The position numbers were made by a program, and so were the translations under genes. Under the pieces are notes generated by a model. The model was given only the letters and a program-made list of their open reading frames with translations, did no database searches and was not told the origin of the DNA. A DNA stretch of 64,000 bases, from assembly GCA_036705565.1 (NCBI GenBank), contig JAUBUY010000002.1; one strand, written 5' to 3'. This document shows positions 25,324-33,966 of the stretch, piece after piece (positions within the stretch are counted from its first letter, which is position 1; the number at the start of each line of letters is the position of its first letter). The stretch comes from Microcoleus sp036705565. Its GTDB lineage: Bacteria; Cyanobacteriota; Cyanobacteriia; Cyanobacteriales; Microcoleaceae.

Positions 25324-26059
25324 TTATTTTAACAAGAGGGCGGGTGTTGGATGGGTTTATCTCTCGCGGGCATCTTAAGAAACCCCTCAAGAGGGGGGCG
25401 GTTTCATTCTCGGTAGGTGCAATCCCCCGTGGTTGCCCCCATGTCCCAAACGCCTGTGCAATGGTCTGTGGGTGGGGGCGGGCACGGGGACTAGGGGTCG
25501 CACCGCCCCTACAAAAGCCTGATTTTCGTGAGAATGAAACCGCCCTGCTCTTGAGGGGGGTTTTGAATCCACGGCTGCTCGAGAAACCGGGTTTTTTACC
25601 TAATCTGCGGGCTATAACCCAGGATTTTGCTCAAAAAACCCGGTTTCTCGGCTCCCTCCACTGAACTTACCCACGGCTGCTCAAGAAACCGGGTTTTTTA
25701 CCTAATTTGCGGGCTATAACCCAGGATTTTGCTCAAAAAACCCGGTTTCTCGGCTCCCTCCGTAAATCTCAAATCTCAAATCTCAAATCTCAAATCGATG
25801 GATTTTGCTCAAAAAACCCGGTTTCTGGGCCTCTCTACTGAACTTACCCACGGCTGCTCAAGAAACCGGGTTTTTTACCCAATCTGCGGGCTATAACCCA
25901 GGATTTTGCTCAAAAAACCCGGTTTCTGGGTTCCGTCGGTAAATCTAAAATCTCAAATCTAAAATCTAAAATCGATTGACAGTTGTCGATCGAACTTGCT
26001 ATGTTAATCATACTCGTAATGAGTACGTTTTAGTCAAGCAGTTATTGTTTTTAAGCTTT
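25324..26059. other. Long repeat-rich intergenic region between ftsH and a flavin reductase
   Basis: No gene is supported here. It begins with a palindromic GGGCGGTTTCATTCTC...GAGAATGAAACCGCCC unit (about 25397-25545) and continues with the ACCCGGTTTCT array. Confidence 0.65.
25570..25945. repeat. Array of ACCCGGTTTCT palindromic repeats
   Basis: A unit of about 95 bp recurs in this order: AGAAACCGGGTTTTTT, then GCGGGCTATAACCCAGGA, then CTCAAAAAACCCGGTTTCT, then a CGGCTGCTC-type link. Complete copies start near 25580, 25678 and 25850, with a half copy near 25797. Each unit can fold on itself. Related units are at 32627, 38094 and 43480. Confidence 0.8.
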
Positions 26060-26605
26060 ATGGTAAAAATTGTCGGCATTGGTGGAAGTTTGCGGGCTGG
26101 CTCCTACAGCCAGTTAGCGTTGAAGGTGGCAGCAGAACGGGCGCAGGCTTTGGGCGCGGAAGTTGAAATATGGGATTTGCGATCGCTCAATCTGCCATTC
26201 TGCAAGGGTGAGAATGATTATCTCGATTACCCGGATGTGGAAAAGCTGCAGAATGCAGTTAAGCAAGCCGACGGCTTGATTTTGGCAACGCCGGAGTATC
26301 ACGGTAGCGTCAGCGGTGCTCTCAAGAATGCCCTGGATTTGATGAGTTTTGAGCATTTGGACGGGAAAGTTGCGGGTGGGATTAGCGTTTTGGGAGGGCA
26401 AGTTAACAGCAACGCACTCAACGATTTGCGCGTGATTTTGAGATGGGTGCACGCTTGGGTAATTCCCGAACAAATTGCGATCGGACAAGCTTGGAAAGCT
26501 TTTAGTCCTGATGGTAAATTGTTGGATGAAAAACTGTCTGAAAGGTTCGACGAATTTGCTCGGAGTTTAGTAGAAAATACGCGGAAATTGCGAGGAATTT
26601 CATAA
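26060..26605 (+). CDS. NADPH-dependent FMN reductase family flavoprotein
   Basis: From the ATG at 26060 the protein has 181 residues. It starts MVKIVGIGGSLRAGSYSQLA, the phosphate-binding loop of flavodoxin-like NAD(P)H-dependent reductases, and has the flavin-contacting motif ATPEYHGSVSGALKNALD (about residues 72-90) and the conserved segment DGKVAGGISVLGGQVNS. It probably reduces FMN or a quinone or iron chelate using NAD(P)H. An upstream extension of the frame to 25976 is unlikely to be translated. It stands alone after the ACCCGGTTTCT array. Confidence 0.88.
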   Translation: MVKIVGIGGSLRAGSYSQLALKVAAERAQALGAEVEIWDLRSLNLPFCKGENDYLDYPDVEKLQNAVKQADGLILATPEYHGSVSGALKNALDLMSFEHLDGKVAGGISVLGGQVNSNALNDLRVILRWVHAWVIPEQIAIGQAWKAFSPDGKLLDEKLSERFDEFARSLVENTRKLRGIS

Positions 26606-26755
26606 TTGTATCTCATGACAAATGCAGTCCTGGACGCAACTGGCATAGTCTTTGGGTGCGTCAGTTCCAATAATTTCTCGATTAGAAGAGGTTTTCTCTA
26701 TCTGACGCACCCTACAAGCTGTAATGTAACAGTTAACAGTCAACAGTCAACTGAG

Positions 26756-26986
26756 TCAAAATGGCATATCGATCATGTCTCCGAAAGGATGGGGTACGTC
26801 GATCGGCATTCTTCCGGGTTTTGACTCATATTTGTCTATCCACTTTTTGGCCAATTCCAAAGCTTCCTCCTCTGTCTTGGCATTTTGGACGGCGACGTGG
26901 CGGTTGCCGCGGCTATCCCAAACCTCGACGTAGAAGACTTTCTGGGATTGAATAATCCAACCTTTATATGTGTCTGCTGGTTCCAT
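26756..26986 (-). CDS. Small hypothetical protein, 76 residues
   Basis: The product begins MEPADTYKGWIIQSQKVFYV and has a helix EEALELAKKWIDKYES followed by a proline-rich end (PHPFGDMIDMPF). The ATG is preceded by AGGA at a suitable distance. The codon pattern looks real and the charge distribution suggests a small alpha/beta soluble protein. I do not recognise a family. It is convergent with the flavin reductase gene and divergent from the Psb32-like gene. Confidence 0.5.
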   Translation of the reverse strand: MEPADTYKGWIIQSQKVFYVEVWDSRGNRHVAVQNAKTEEEALELAKKWIDKYESKPGRMPIDVPHPFGDMIDMPF

Positions 26987-27118
26987 AGTTAGAATCCTAA
27001 AATAATCGGGCGGGGAGTTCCACTGGCTAGCTAATTGTAAATATTGCCCTGCATAAAATGAATTTTACGGGGGTTTCTATAGTATTTTTGGAAAAAAGTC
27101 AGTTTTACGGTTAACCTC

Positions 27119-27841
27119 ATGACTAGACTCCTGAAGCAATTATTTAACTGGAGAAAATATCTCCAACCTTTGGCGGCGACGATCGCGATCGCCCTAATCG
27201 CATCCCAGATGGCGGTATTGCCGGCATTGGCGACTGGCGTTTACGAAATACCGGTGTTGTCGGCGGGCGATCGAACTTGGGTGTTCGACAAAGGCGACGT
27301 GCTCAGCCGCAGTAGCGAAAGCAATATCAGCAGCGTGCTCGACAACCTGGAAAACAAAACAGGGAAACAAGTCCGATTTGTCACCATCCACCGCTTAGAC
27401 TACGGTGAAACGGCTGCCACTTTCACCGACCAACTGTTTGAACAGTGGTTTCCCGCAAAAGAAGACCAGACTAATCAAATTTTACTCGTTCTGGACACTG
27501 TTACCAACAGCGCGGCAATTCGGACGGGGGAAGGGGTGAAATCCCTGCTAACCGATGAAATTGCCCAGAGTGTGGCCGGGGAAACTGTGCAAGTGCCACT
27601 GCGGGAAGCGAATAAATACAACGAGGCATTTGCGGCTGCAAGTACGCGCATTGCAACTGTTTTGTCGGGCGAACCCGATCCGGGCCCTCCTGAAGTTGTT
27701 GACAACATTCAAGTTGAAGGCACGTTTAAAAAAGCTGAAGAAACAGATCAAGGCAATGCCACAGTTGTTGTGGTTGTGCTGTTGGTGTTGGCGACAGTGA
27801 TTCCGATGGTGACTTATTTCTGGTATCAAGGTTTTTCGTGA
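27119..27841 (+). CDS. psb32: TPM-domain protein, Psb32-like
   Basis: The 240-residue protein has a signal peptide (hydrophobic residues about 18-38, ending PALATG), then a TPM domain (about residues 44-180) beginning VLSAGDRTWVFDKGDVLSRS, with TGKQVRFVTIHRLDYGETAA and ILLVLDTVTNSAAIRTGEGV. A C-terminal hydrophobic segment (about 216-236) anchors it. This is the architecture of cyanobacterial Psb32, a thylakoid-lumen protein that helps protect or repair photosystem II. The linker before the anchor is acidic. The start is the only ATG with a full signal sequence. Confidence 0.85.
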   Translation: MTRLLKQLFNWRKYLQPLAATIAIALIASQMAVLPALATGVYEIPVLSAGDRTWVFDKGDVLSRSSESNISSVLDNLENKTGKQVRFVTIHRLDYGETAATFTDQLFEQWFPAKEDQTNQILLVLDTVTNSAAIRTGEGVKSLLTDEIAQSVAGETVQVPLREANKYNEAFAAASTRIATVLSGEPDPGPPEVVDNIQVEGTFKKAEETDQGNATVVVVVLLVLATVIPMVTYFWYQGFS

Positions 27842-27901
27842 TCGGGTGCTGCTTGCATCCGATCGGTTGCCATTTTGTCAAGAAAATATGGCAGGGCTGC
27901 A

Positions 27902-28285
27902 CTAATCTTGAACGTATTCTCGATCGCTCAACAATGCAATTTCTGCCCGTACAAATTCCCGTCCCAGATAAGCCGCGTGATCTAACATTGTCACCGGGTT
28001 GGGGCGGGTTTCTTCTAGAATTTTGACACAAAGTTCTTTGGCGGTTCTGCCGGTAAAAAGTGTGGACTGAGTGCGTTCTACTTTGCCGCGGGCGGGGATG
28101 GGTTTGCCGGTTTCGGGATCGACGGCGAGGCCTCGATCGTCGATGATGTTGGTGAAATGTTTGGCACAAATTAAGCTGGTTTCGCGATCGAGATAGATGA
28201 TGAAGTAGCCGCCTGGATCGAGGTCGATGTGGCGTTTGGATAGCTTGTCATCGATTGCGGTGAGGTTTTCCAATGTTTGACTCAT
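27902..28285 (-). CDS. DUF4346-family protein
   Basis: The 127-residue soluble protein has the DUF4346 pattern: DLDPGGYFIIYLDRETSLIC, then AKHFTNIIDDRGLAVDPETG, KPIPARGKVERTQSTLFTG and the ending LDHAAYLGREFVRAEIAL. It is restricted mainly to cyanobacteria and has no known activity; fused forms exist next to pterin-binding enzymes in some genomes. It is convergent with the Psb32-like gene. No cofactor-binding residues can be named. Confidence 0.8.
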   Translation of the reverse strand: MSQTLENLTAIDDKLSKRHIDLDPGGYFIIYLDRETSLICAKHFTNIIDDRGLAVDPETGKPIPARGKVERTQSTLFTGRTAKELCVKILEETRPNPVTMLDHAAYLGREFVRAEIALLSDREYVQD

Positions 28286-28617
28286 GGTTGGTGAAAGGAA
28301 GTAAAGAATAGCTATATTTTTTTTGCTATTTCTAGTTTAGTCGGCTGTGGGACAAGTTTGGGACATTGGTTGGTTGAATGCGGGGGAAATTTTCGGGCGA
28401 TCGACATTCTATCCGATATCTGTGGGGACAGGGCATTGCCGTGTCCGGCGGTGGCTGCTGCGACTTTTAATGAGTGGTATAAGATTGAGGACTGTCACAA
28501 GACTTGTGGAACTTGATAGAATGAACCGCAGAGAACGCAGAGAACGCAGAGTGAAAGAAGAGAGAGAAACAAAATATGTTAGGATTGGCTTTAGTAAGAT
28601 TTAGTATTGAATTATAA
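28286..28617. other. Intergenic region upstream of the methyltransferase
   Basis: Includes a GGGGACAGGGCATTGCCGTG repeat (about 28421-28445, related to 30545-30710) and an inverted CTCTGCG-type repeat (about 28525-28553). The last 60 bp are AT-rich and may be the promoter of the methyltransferase. Confidence 0.5.
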
Positions 28618-29655
28618 ATGAAATTTATAGATTTATTTTCAGGAATTGGAGGTTTCAGACAAGGTTTTGAAAAAATGGGCTTTGAATGCGTTTTTTCCTG
28701 CGAAATTAACAGCAAATGCCGACAAGTTTACACGGAGAACTTCGGTGAGGTTCCTTTTGGAGATATCAGTAAAATTAATCCCGTTGAGTTAGAAGACTTT
28801 GATGTTTTAGTCGCCGGGTTTCCGTGCCAACCTTTTAGTATCTGTGGCAAAAAGCTAGGTTTTGAAGATACTAGAGGCACGCTATTTTTTGAGATTTGTA
28901 AAATTATCAAAATTAAGCAACCTCAAGTAGTTGTTCTCGAAAATGTCAAGCACTTAATCCATCATGACAAGGGAAATACCTTAAAAGTAATTATTGCCAG
29001 TCTTGAAGATTTGGGATACAGCGTGAATTACAAAATGCTGAATGCTAAAGACTTTGGAATTGCTCAACATCGTGAAAGAATATTTATTATTGCAACTCAA
29101 GGTAAACCATTCAATTTTTCTCGGCTTAAAATCCAGTTGACTCCAAAAATCAGGGAATTTCTAGACGAGACAGGAGATTTTGAAATATTGGATAAATCCG
29201 AGTATACTCTAATTGAGTCTCCGAGAAAGCAAGATTCGGGACTTTTATTTGTAGGTTACAGAAATAAAGGTACTTGGAAAACTGGCGTGAGGCCGAATAC
29301 AGAACATTTATCGAGAGTTCACAGACAGCCTAATCGCATTTATTCGGTAGATGGAGTGCATCCGACAATTCCTTCGCAAGAAACATCGGGCAGGTTTTTT
29401 ATCTACATTCCTGAGCAAGATATGGTGAGAAAGTTGACGCTGAAGGAATGTTACCGTCTTATGGGTTTTCCTGAAGATTTTAAAACTTATCCGAGTGCGG
29501 GGGAAAGTTACAAGCAAATTGGGAATTCGGTTTGTGTGCCGGTTGTGGAGGCGATAGCGCAAGAAATATTAAGTCAAAATTTATTGTCAAATGAGCCAAA
29601 TGAACCACAAAGAAAAACTGAAGAATATATACAGCTTGTCCTTTTAAATTGCTGA
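28618..29655 (+). CDS. C5-cytosine-specific DNA methyltransferase
   Basis: The 345-residue enzyme has the ordered motifs of C5-MTases. Motif I is FIDLFSGIGGFRQGFEKMGF, motif IV is GFPCQPFSICGKK with the catalytic Cys, motif VI is VVLENVKHL, motif VIII is AQHRERIFII, and motif X is GNSVCVPVVEAIAQEI. The target recognition region (about residues 175-260) is short. No restriction endonuclease gene is recognisable next to it, so it looks like an orphan methyltransferase. Its AT-rich codon use differs somewhat from the neighbours and may reflect transfer. The recognition sequence is not known. Confidence 0.92.
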   Translation: MKFIDLFSGIGGFRQGFEKMGFECVFSCEINSKCRQVYTENFGEVPFGDISKINPVELEDFDVLVAGFPCQPFSICGKKLGFEDTRGTLFFEICKIIKIKQPQVVVLENVKHLIHHDKGNTLKVIIASLEDLGYSVNYKMLNAKDFGIAQHRERIFIIATQGKPFNFSRLKIQLTPKIREFLDETGDFEILDKSEYTLIESPRKQDSGLLFVGYRNKGTWKTGVRPNTEHLSRVHRQPNRIYSVDGVHPTIPSQETSGRFFIYIPEQDMVRKLTLKECYRLMGFPEDFKTYPSAGESYKQIGNSVCVPVVEAIAQEILSQNLLSNEPNEPQRKTEEYIQLVLLNC

Positions 29656-29657
29656 TA

Positions 29658-30050
29658 TTAACTTGAGGAAGATTCCCATACAATTCGAGACCGTCTTGCT
29701 AACAAAAGTGCAAGCTCATCAGCCCTTGGACGGTTATCTTCACGATAGGGCAAGCCTATAATACTCCCATGAGATGAAGAGTCACGTACTACATTTAGAC
29801 CTAGTTCTCGAATTTTCCCTAAATCCAGGCTAGCAACTCCTTCACAATTTCTCAATGCACTCAAAGATTGCTCTAGGGAAAAATTGACAGAAATACCCTG
29901 TTCGTTTATACGTTGGCGCAAATAGTAGGCGTCCGATTTGACGATCGATCTATCCCGATCTATCCATCCTTTTCGGAGAGCTCGGTAAACAAGTGTACGA
30001 TCCGGTAATGTTTCAAACTCTGACGCACTCCCTGAAGATGGTTCTATCAT
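29658..30050 (-). CDS. Unknown protein B of a two-gene module
   Basis: The 130-residue protein contains LPDRTLVYRALRKGWIDRDR, then AYYLRQRINEQGISVNFSLE, then VASLDLGKIRELGLNVVRDS and a C-terminal RADELALLLARRSRIVW. Similar proteins occur in many cyanobacteria without a function, as far as I recall. The YRAL, ISVN and later acidic positions loosely recall the R-S-E pattern of RES/ADP-ribosyltransferase folds, but this is a weak resemblance. Its start overlaps the stop of the upstream gene by ATGA, so the two are translated together. It ends two bases from the convergent methyltransferase gene. Confidence 0.6.
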   Translation of the reverse strand: MIEPSSGSASEFETLPDRTLVYRALRKGWIDRDRSIVKSDAYYLRQRINEQGISVNFSLEQSLSALRNCEGVASLDLGKIRELGLNVVRDSSSHGSIIGLPYREDNRPRADELALLLARRSRIVWESSSS

Positions 30051-30466
30051 ATTTTGTTAAACCACTGCAACCAGTAAACTAATGTTGATGATGAAGCTAT
30101 ATTTTCGACCGCATTTTCATTGTTTGCATGGTGATAAATGTCAACTGGTTGCTCCGCACTGCATGGACAAAATAGGCGAACTGTACGCTCTGGTTCTAAG
30201 CTTGTCCAATCTAGTGTAATACTGCCTCTGTCATCTGTACCTGTTGAGGCTTTTGGAAAATTATCACCCAAAATATCATAGGTTTCTACAATCAATTTCA
30301 TCGCTGTTCTGAAAGCATACTCAGTTGGTCTCAAAATCCCGTACTCATCCTCTTGTTCTAAATCTAAAAGTTCGATCAGACGTTCAACAGTGATTCGGAA
30401 ATTCAATAAACCGCTATTGCTACTGCTCTCAGTAATCTGTTCTTTCGCTACAGTCATAAAATTCAA
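30047..30466 (-). CDS. Unknown protein A of a two-gene module
   Basis: The 139-residue protein has a recognisable body: EYGILRPTEYAFRTAMKLIV, then ETYDILGDNFPKASTGTDDR, then SITLDWTSLEPERTVRLFCP, then VDIYHHANN and the final LVYWLQWFNKI. Similar proteins are found in many cyanobacteria beside a partner like protein B; no activity is known to me. It lacks a signal peptide or membrane segment. Two-gene order with a 4-bp overlap resembles toxin-antitoxin or small defence pairs, but no toxin or antitoxin fold can be seen directly. Start at 30466; an alternative Met lies at residue 4. Confidence 0.6.
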   Translation of the reverse strand: MNFMTVAKEQITESSSNSGLLNFRITVERLIELLDLEQEDEYGILRPTEYAFRTAMKLIVETYDILGDNFPKASTGTDDRGSITLDWTSLEPERTVRLFCPCSAEQPVDIYHHANNENAVENIASSSTLVYWLQWFNKI

Positions 30467-30539
30467 TCCCTTTTAGGCGATCGCCAATTTAATCCTAACA
30501 CAGCCTCATGCTGTGAAATTTGTACTCAAAACTGCGATC

Positions 30540-30712
30540 GTTGACTCTCGATCAATATTTGCAAGGACACAGCAGTGCCGTGTCCAAATCCGAATATATT
30601 TGTAGGGATACAGCACTGCTGTGTCCGCGATATTTGCAAGGACACGGCAGTGCCGTTTCCCTACCGAAAACCGCGATATTTGTAAGGACACGGCAGTGCC
30701 CTTTCCCTACTT
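30540..30712. repeat. Cluster of GGACACGGCAGTGCCGTGTCC-type repeats
   Basis: About four copies of ATATTTGYAAGGACACGGCA followed by GTGCCGTKTCC, spaced 40-50 bp. Each contains the palindrome CGGCAGTGCCG or a close variant. It lies between module gene A and lysC. No CRISPR-like spacing of unique spacers is present. Confidence 0.75.
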
Positions 30713-30715
30713 GTC

Positions 30716-32524
30716 TTAAGCTGGAACTTGGATTCTTTCGGTGCCGGCAAGTTCAAAGGCTGCGTGAATTGCCTTCAAAGCAGTTACGCCTTGTCCTTCA
30801 TCCACAACGCAGCTAATTTTAATCTCCGAAGTTGCAATCATTTGAATGTTGATTTGCTGGCGGGAAAGCGCTTCAAACATTTTTGCCGCTACTCCCGGAT
30901 GCGCTACCATCCCGGAACCGACAACGCTAACTTTGGCAATTTGTGTATCGACTGCTACTTCGCCCCATCCGAATTCTGGGGCGGCTTTTTCGAGGACTAT
31001 TTTAGCAGCTTCGGCGTCGATTTGTGCTACGGTAAATGCAATGTCGCGAGTTAATATGCCGTCGATATTGTGACAGCGCTGCGACTGAATGATTGTGTCT
31101 ACGCTGATATTTTCCTCGGCTAAAAGTCCGAACAGTTTTGCTGCTACTCCGGGTCGATCGGGCAATTGGCGAATTGCTAGACGCGCTTGATTGAGATCCA
31201 ACGCAACGGCGCGGACTGCGGGCGGTTTGTGGGATGATGAATGCAGCCCAACAGGGGAGTTGGCGACATCAAATGTTTTGCAGAGTTCGGCAACGGCCCG
31301 ATCGCAATCTTCAGCATCGATCGCACAACTAACTTTAACCTCGGATGTAGAAATCATTTGAATGTTAATTCCCGCATCCGCTAAAGTCTTAAACATCTGC
31401 GCCGCTACCCTCGGACGACCGATCATTCCCGCACCCGCAATGCTAACTTTAGCTATGGGCCGCTCTTCTGCTTTCACTTCCGGTTCTCCCAATTCTGGGC
31501 GAGAATTCTTGCCGAGGGTGGGAATAATTGCATCTGCAACGGCGGTGGCTTGTTGCAGAGATTTTCGCGTCACTGTGAAGGCAATATCGTTAGTATTTCC
31601 TTCATGAATTGACTGGATAATTAAGTCTACATCGAGGTTTTGTTGGGCGATCGCACCAAACAACCGCGCTGCTACGCCGGGGCGATCGGGCAAACGCAGC
31701 AGCGACACCCCTGCCTGATCTAAGTCAAATTCCACCGCATCGACGGCTTTTGCGAGCTCCAAGCCCTCCAAAGGCCGGGGTTGCGGGGGTGGGGACACTA
31801 CACGGGTACCGGGGGCGTCACTCCAGCTAGAAAGCACTACTAGGGGCACGCCGTAATTCTTGGCAATTTCTACCGCGCGCGGGTGGAGGACTTTTGCGCC
31901 CAAACTCGCCAATTCCAGCATTTCGTCGCAAGTGATTTCGTCCATCAATTGCGCGTCGGCAACCAAGCGCGGATCTGTAGTCAGAATTCCGGGCACGTCG
32001 GTATAAATTTCGCACCTGTCGGCCCGCAGCGCAGCAGCCAAGGCTACTGCTGTTGTGTCGGAACCGCCACGGCCCAAGGTGGTAATTTCCAATTCTCCGG
32101 CATCGGCGATGCCTTGGAAACCGGCAACCACAACGACTTTACCGCTTTTTAACTGGCTTTCAAGCCGATTCGGATCGATTCGCAAAATTCGGGCGCGGGT
32201 GTGGGCGGCTTCGGTGACAATGCCGACTTGGGCGCCGGTGAGGGAAATGGCGGGCTGTCCCATTTCCTGCAATGCCATGCTTAAAAGTGCGATCGAGACT
32301 TGTTCCCCAGTGGAAAGCAACATATCCATTTCCCGCTTGTTGGGATTTGGGGAAATTTCCTTGGCGAGTTTAACTAAACCGTCGGTGGTTTTGCCCATCG
32401 CTGAAAGTACGACAACCAGAGAGTTGCCGAGCTGTGCTGTTTTTACTACTCGTCTGGCTACTTCCAAAATGCGATCGACTGTACCAACCGAGGTTCCGCC
32501 ATATTTCTGAACAATTAGTGCCAT
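30716..32524 (-). CDS. lysC: Aspartate kinase
   Basis: The 602-residue enzyme phosphorylates aspartate, the first step to lysine, threonine and methionine. The N-terminal kinase domain starts MALIVQKYGGTSVGTVDRIL, with LVVVLSAMGKTTDGLV, ITTLGRGGSDTTAVALAAAL and CEIYTDVPGILTTDPRLV. The C-terminal half contains two consecutive pairs of ACT regulatory domains (each with a DRPGVAAKLF/DRPGVAARLF segment), as in the long cyanobacterial forms. The duplicated ACT region may give finer feedback control by lysine and threonine. Confidence 0.95.
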   Translation of the reverse strand: MALIVQKYGGTSVGTVDRILEVARRVVKTAQLGNSLVVVLSAMGKTTDGLVKLAKEISPNPNKREMDMLLSTGEQVSIALLSMALQEMGQPAISLTGAQVGIVTEAAHTRARILRIDPNRLESQLKSGKVVVVAGFQGIADAGELEITTLGRGGSDTTAVALAAALRADRCEIYTDVPGILTTDPRLVADAQLMDEITCDEMLELASLGAKVLHPRAVEIAKNYGVPLVVLSSWSDAPGTRVVSPPPQPRPLEGLELAKAVDAVEFDLDQAGVSLLRLPDRPGVAARLFGAIAQQNLDVDLIIQSIHEGNTNDIAFTVTRKSLQQATAVADAIIPTLGKNSRPELGEPEVKAEERPIAKVSIAGAGMIGRPRVAAQMFKTLADAGINIQMISTSEVKVSCAIDAEDCDRAVAELCKTFDVANSPVGLHSSSHKPPAVRAVALDLNQARLAIRQLPDRPGVAAKLFGLLAEENISVDTIIQSQRCHNIDGILTRDIAFTVAQIDAEAAKIVLEKAAPEFGWGEVAVDTQIAKVSVVGSGMVAHPGVAAKMFEALSRQQINIQMIATSEIKISCVVDEGQGVTALKAIHAAFELAGTERIQVPA

Positions 32525-32626
32525 AGATTCTACACAAAGCTACAAAATACTTATCAAATAATACAAGCAGCTTCTGGATTAGAACCGATGTCGATCTTGT
32601 TTTTGAGGCTGGTAGGTGCCAATCAA

Positions 32627-32778
32627 GAAACCGGGTTTTTGGCTAGATTGAAGGTTTGAATCGAATACTTTGGCGAAAAAACCCGGTTTCTCGTCACCGC
32701 TGCGTAAGTTCAAAGAAACCGGGTTTTTGGGAGATTGATGATTTTTTGCGAATATTTTGGCGGAAAAACCCGGTTTCT
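32627..32778. repeat. ACCCGGTTTCT palindromic repeats downstream of the Uma2 remnant
   Basis: Two units AGAAACCGGGTTTTTGG...AAAAAACCCGGTTTCT (about 32627-32695 and 32712-32778) fill the gap. No gene is seen. Confidence 0.75.
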
Positions 32779-32787
32779 GGCTACCTA

Positions 32788-33195
32788 TTAACCTCCTTCT
32801 AACTCTCGCAAACGCGCTTCTAAGGCTTGAATTCGCTGCTCGGCTTCTATTCGCTTTTGCCGCTCTTGTTCTGCTTCTGACTGCGCTTGTTCGACTGCCA
32901 ATTCCGCTTGTTCAACCCGTTCATCAGCAGCCAGCAGCAAATTCCCCTCAGCATCCCACCAGCGCATCCAAGGCCGTTCTACGCCCTGATAAATACCGGA
33001 ATATTGACCGATGCAGTATTGTCCGTCGGGATGAAGTTGGTCTAAAATGGGGCGAACAGATGTTGTTAACAGGATGCTTTGAGGGAGTTCTTGAAAGTTT
33101 TTCACAAAAGCACCGTCGGAGTCGGGTAATTGAGTGTGATCTGGAAAATCGGTAAAATCTGTTACTAGAAGTTCGGGTTTTTCGGTGACACTCAT
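32788..33195 (-). pseudogene. Internally deleted Uma2-family (DUF820) nuclease gene
   Basis: The 135-residue reading begins with a normal Uma2-type N-terminus: DHTQLPDSDGAFVKNFQELP, then SILLTTSVRPILDQLHPDGQ. It then jumps from YCIGQYSGIY directly to the C-terminal QGVERPWMRWWDAEGNLLL and a coiled-coil of EQAQSEAEQERQKRIEAEQ type. The usual middle with the PD-(D/E)XK residues is missing, so no nuclease activity is expected. The reading frame is intact. Family members are about 220-260 residues. Both ends flanking the deletion contain GIY in the full-length family, which suggests deletion between short repeated codons. The shortened protein might still be expressed. Confidence 0.75.
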
Positions 33196-33306
33196 GTTGA
33201 CCTCTTGAATGTTGAAAAATTATACTTATAATTGGTGAATGAGAGATTAATTATGCTATTATATCGTGGCAAACCTCCGATTGCTAGATAGAATATTTTA
33301 AATAAT

Positions 33307-33966
33307 ATGAGTCAGTACAACTTAATTATTTTCGACTTCGACGGCACTTTGGCAATTACCCACAAAGCTATTGTATTTTGCTTTACCAAAACTTTTGAGA
33401 CTTACAATATTACCCCGCCTGCTGCTGATACTATTATAGGTACGATCGGCATCAATTTACCAAATAGTTTTAAAATCCTCCATCCGGCGATCGAGGAAAG
33501 CGCAATTCCTGAATGGGTTGAAACTTACCGCTCTTATTATCGGACGGAAGGTGAAAAGCAGGTAGAGTTATTTACCGGGACAAAGCAAGTGTTGCAGTTG
33601 GCGCGTCAGTCGGGATTGAGCCTGGGAGTTTTCAGCAACAAACAGGTTACTTTTGTTAATTTATTACTAAAAAATTTGAGCATTCACAGTTTTTTTGATT
33701 TGATATTAGGTGATAACGGACAAATAATTCCGAAACCCAATCCGACTGTTTTTGACTCGATTATTAAACCGCTGTTCCCGGAGTTGGATAACAGTCAAAT
33801 TTTAATGGTTGGCGATACAGCGATTGATTTGCTGTTTGCTAAAAATGCTGGGATAGATGTTTGTTGGGCGGCTTACGGATATGGCGATCGCGCTCAGTGT
33901 CTCGCCCTAGAACCGACTTTCGCGATCGACGATATTTCAGAACTTGCTGTGTTCGTTCAAAATTAA
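33307..33966 (+). CDS. HAD-superfamily hydrolase, phosphoglycolate-phosphatase-like
   Basis: The 219-residue enzyme has HAD motif I IIFDFDGTLAITHKA near the N-terminus, a C1-type helical cap (residues about 20-85), motif II GVFSNK, the Lys of motif III in PKPNPTVFDSI, and motif IV ILMVGDTAIDLLFAKNAGID. This arrangement fits phosphoglycolate phosphatase (Gph) and related phosphatases, but the substrate cannot be fixed. The start at 33307 agrees with the family. Confidence 0.85.
   Translation: MSQYNLIIFDFDGTLAITHKAIVFCFTKTFETYNITPPAADTIIGTIGINLPNSFKILHPAIEESAIPEWVETYRSYYRTEGEKQVELFTGTKQVLQLARQSGLSLGVFSNKQVTFVNLLLKNLSIHSFFDLILGDNGQIIPKPNPTVFDSIIKPLFPELDNSQILMVGDTAIDLLFAKNAGIDVCWAAYGYGDRAQCLALEPTFAIDDISELAVFVQN

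Noticed and set aside
25570..25945. CRISPR-like direct repeats
   Set aside because: The units are self-complementary repeats of an interspersed family; the intervening sequence is repeated too, so there are no unique spacers, and no cas genes are near.
28618..30466. Complete restriction-modification system
   Set aside because: Neither neighbour of the methyltransferase shows a nuclease motif, so a restriction partner is not supported.
30540..30712. CRISPR-like spacing of GGACACGGCAGTGCC repeats
   Set aside because: Few copies, uneven spacing, repeats diverge, and single copies occur elsewhere (28421).
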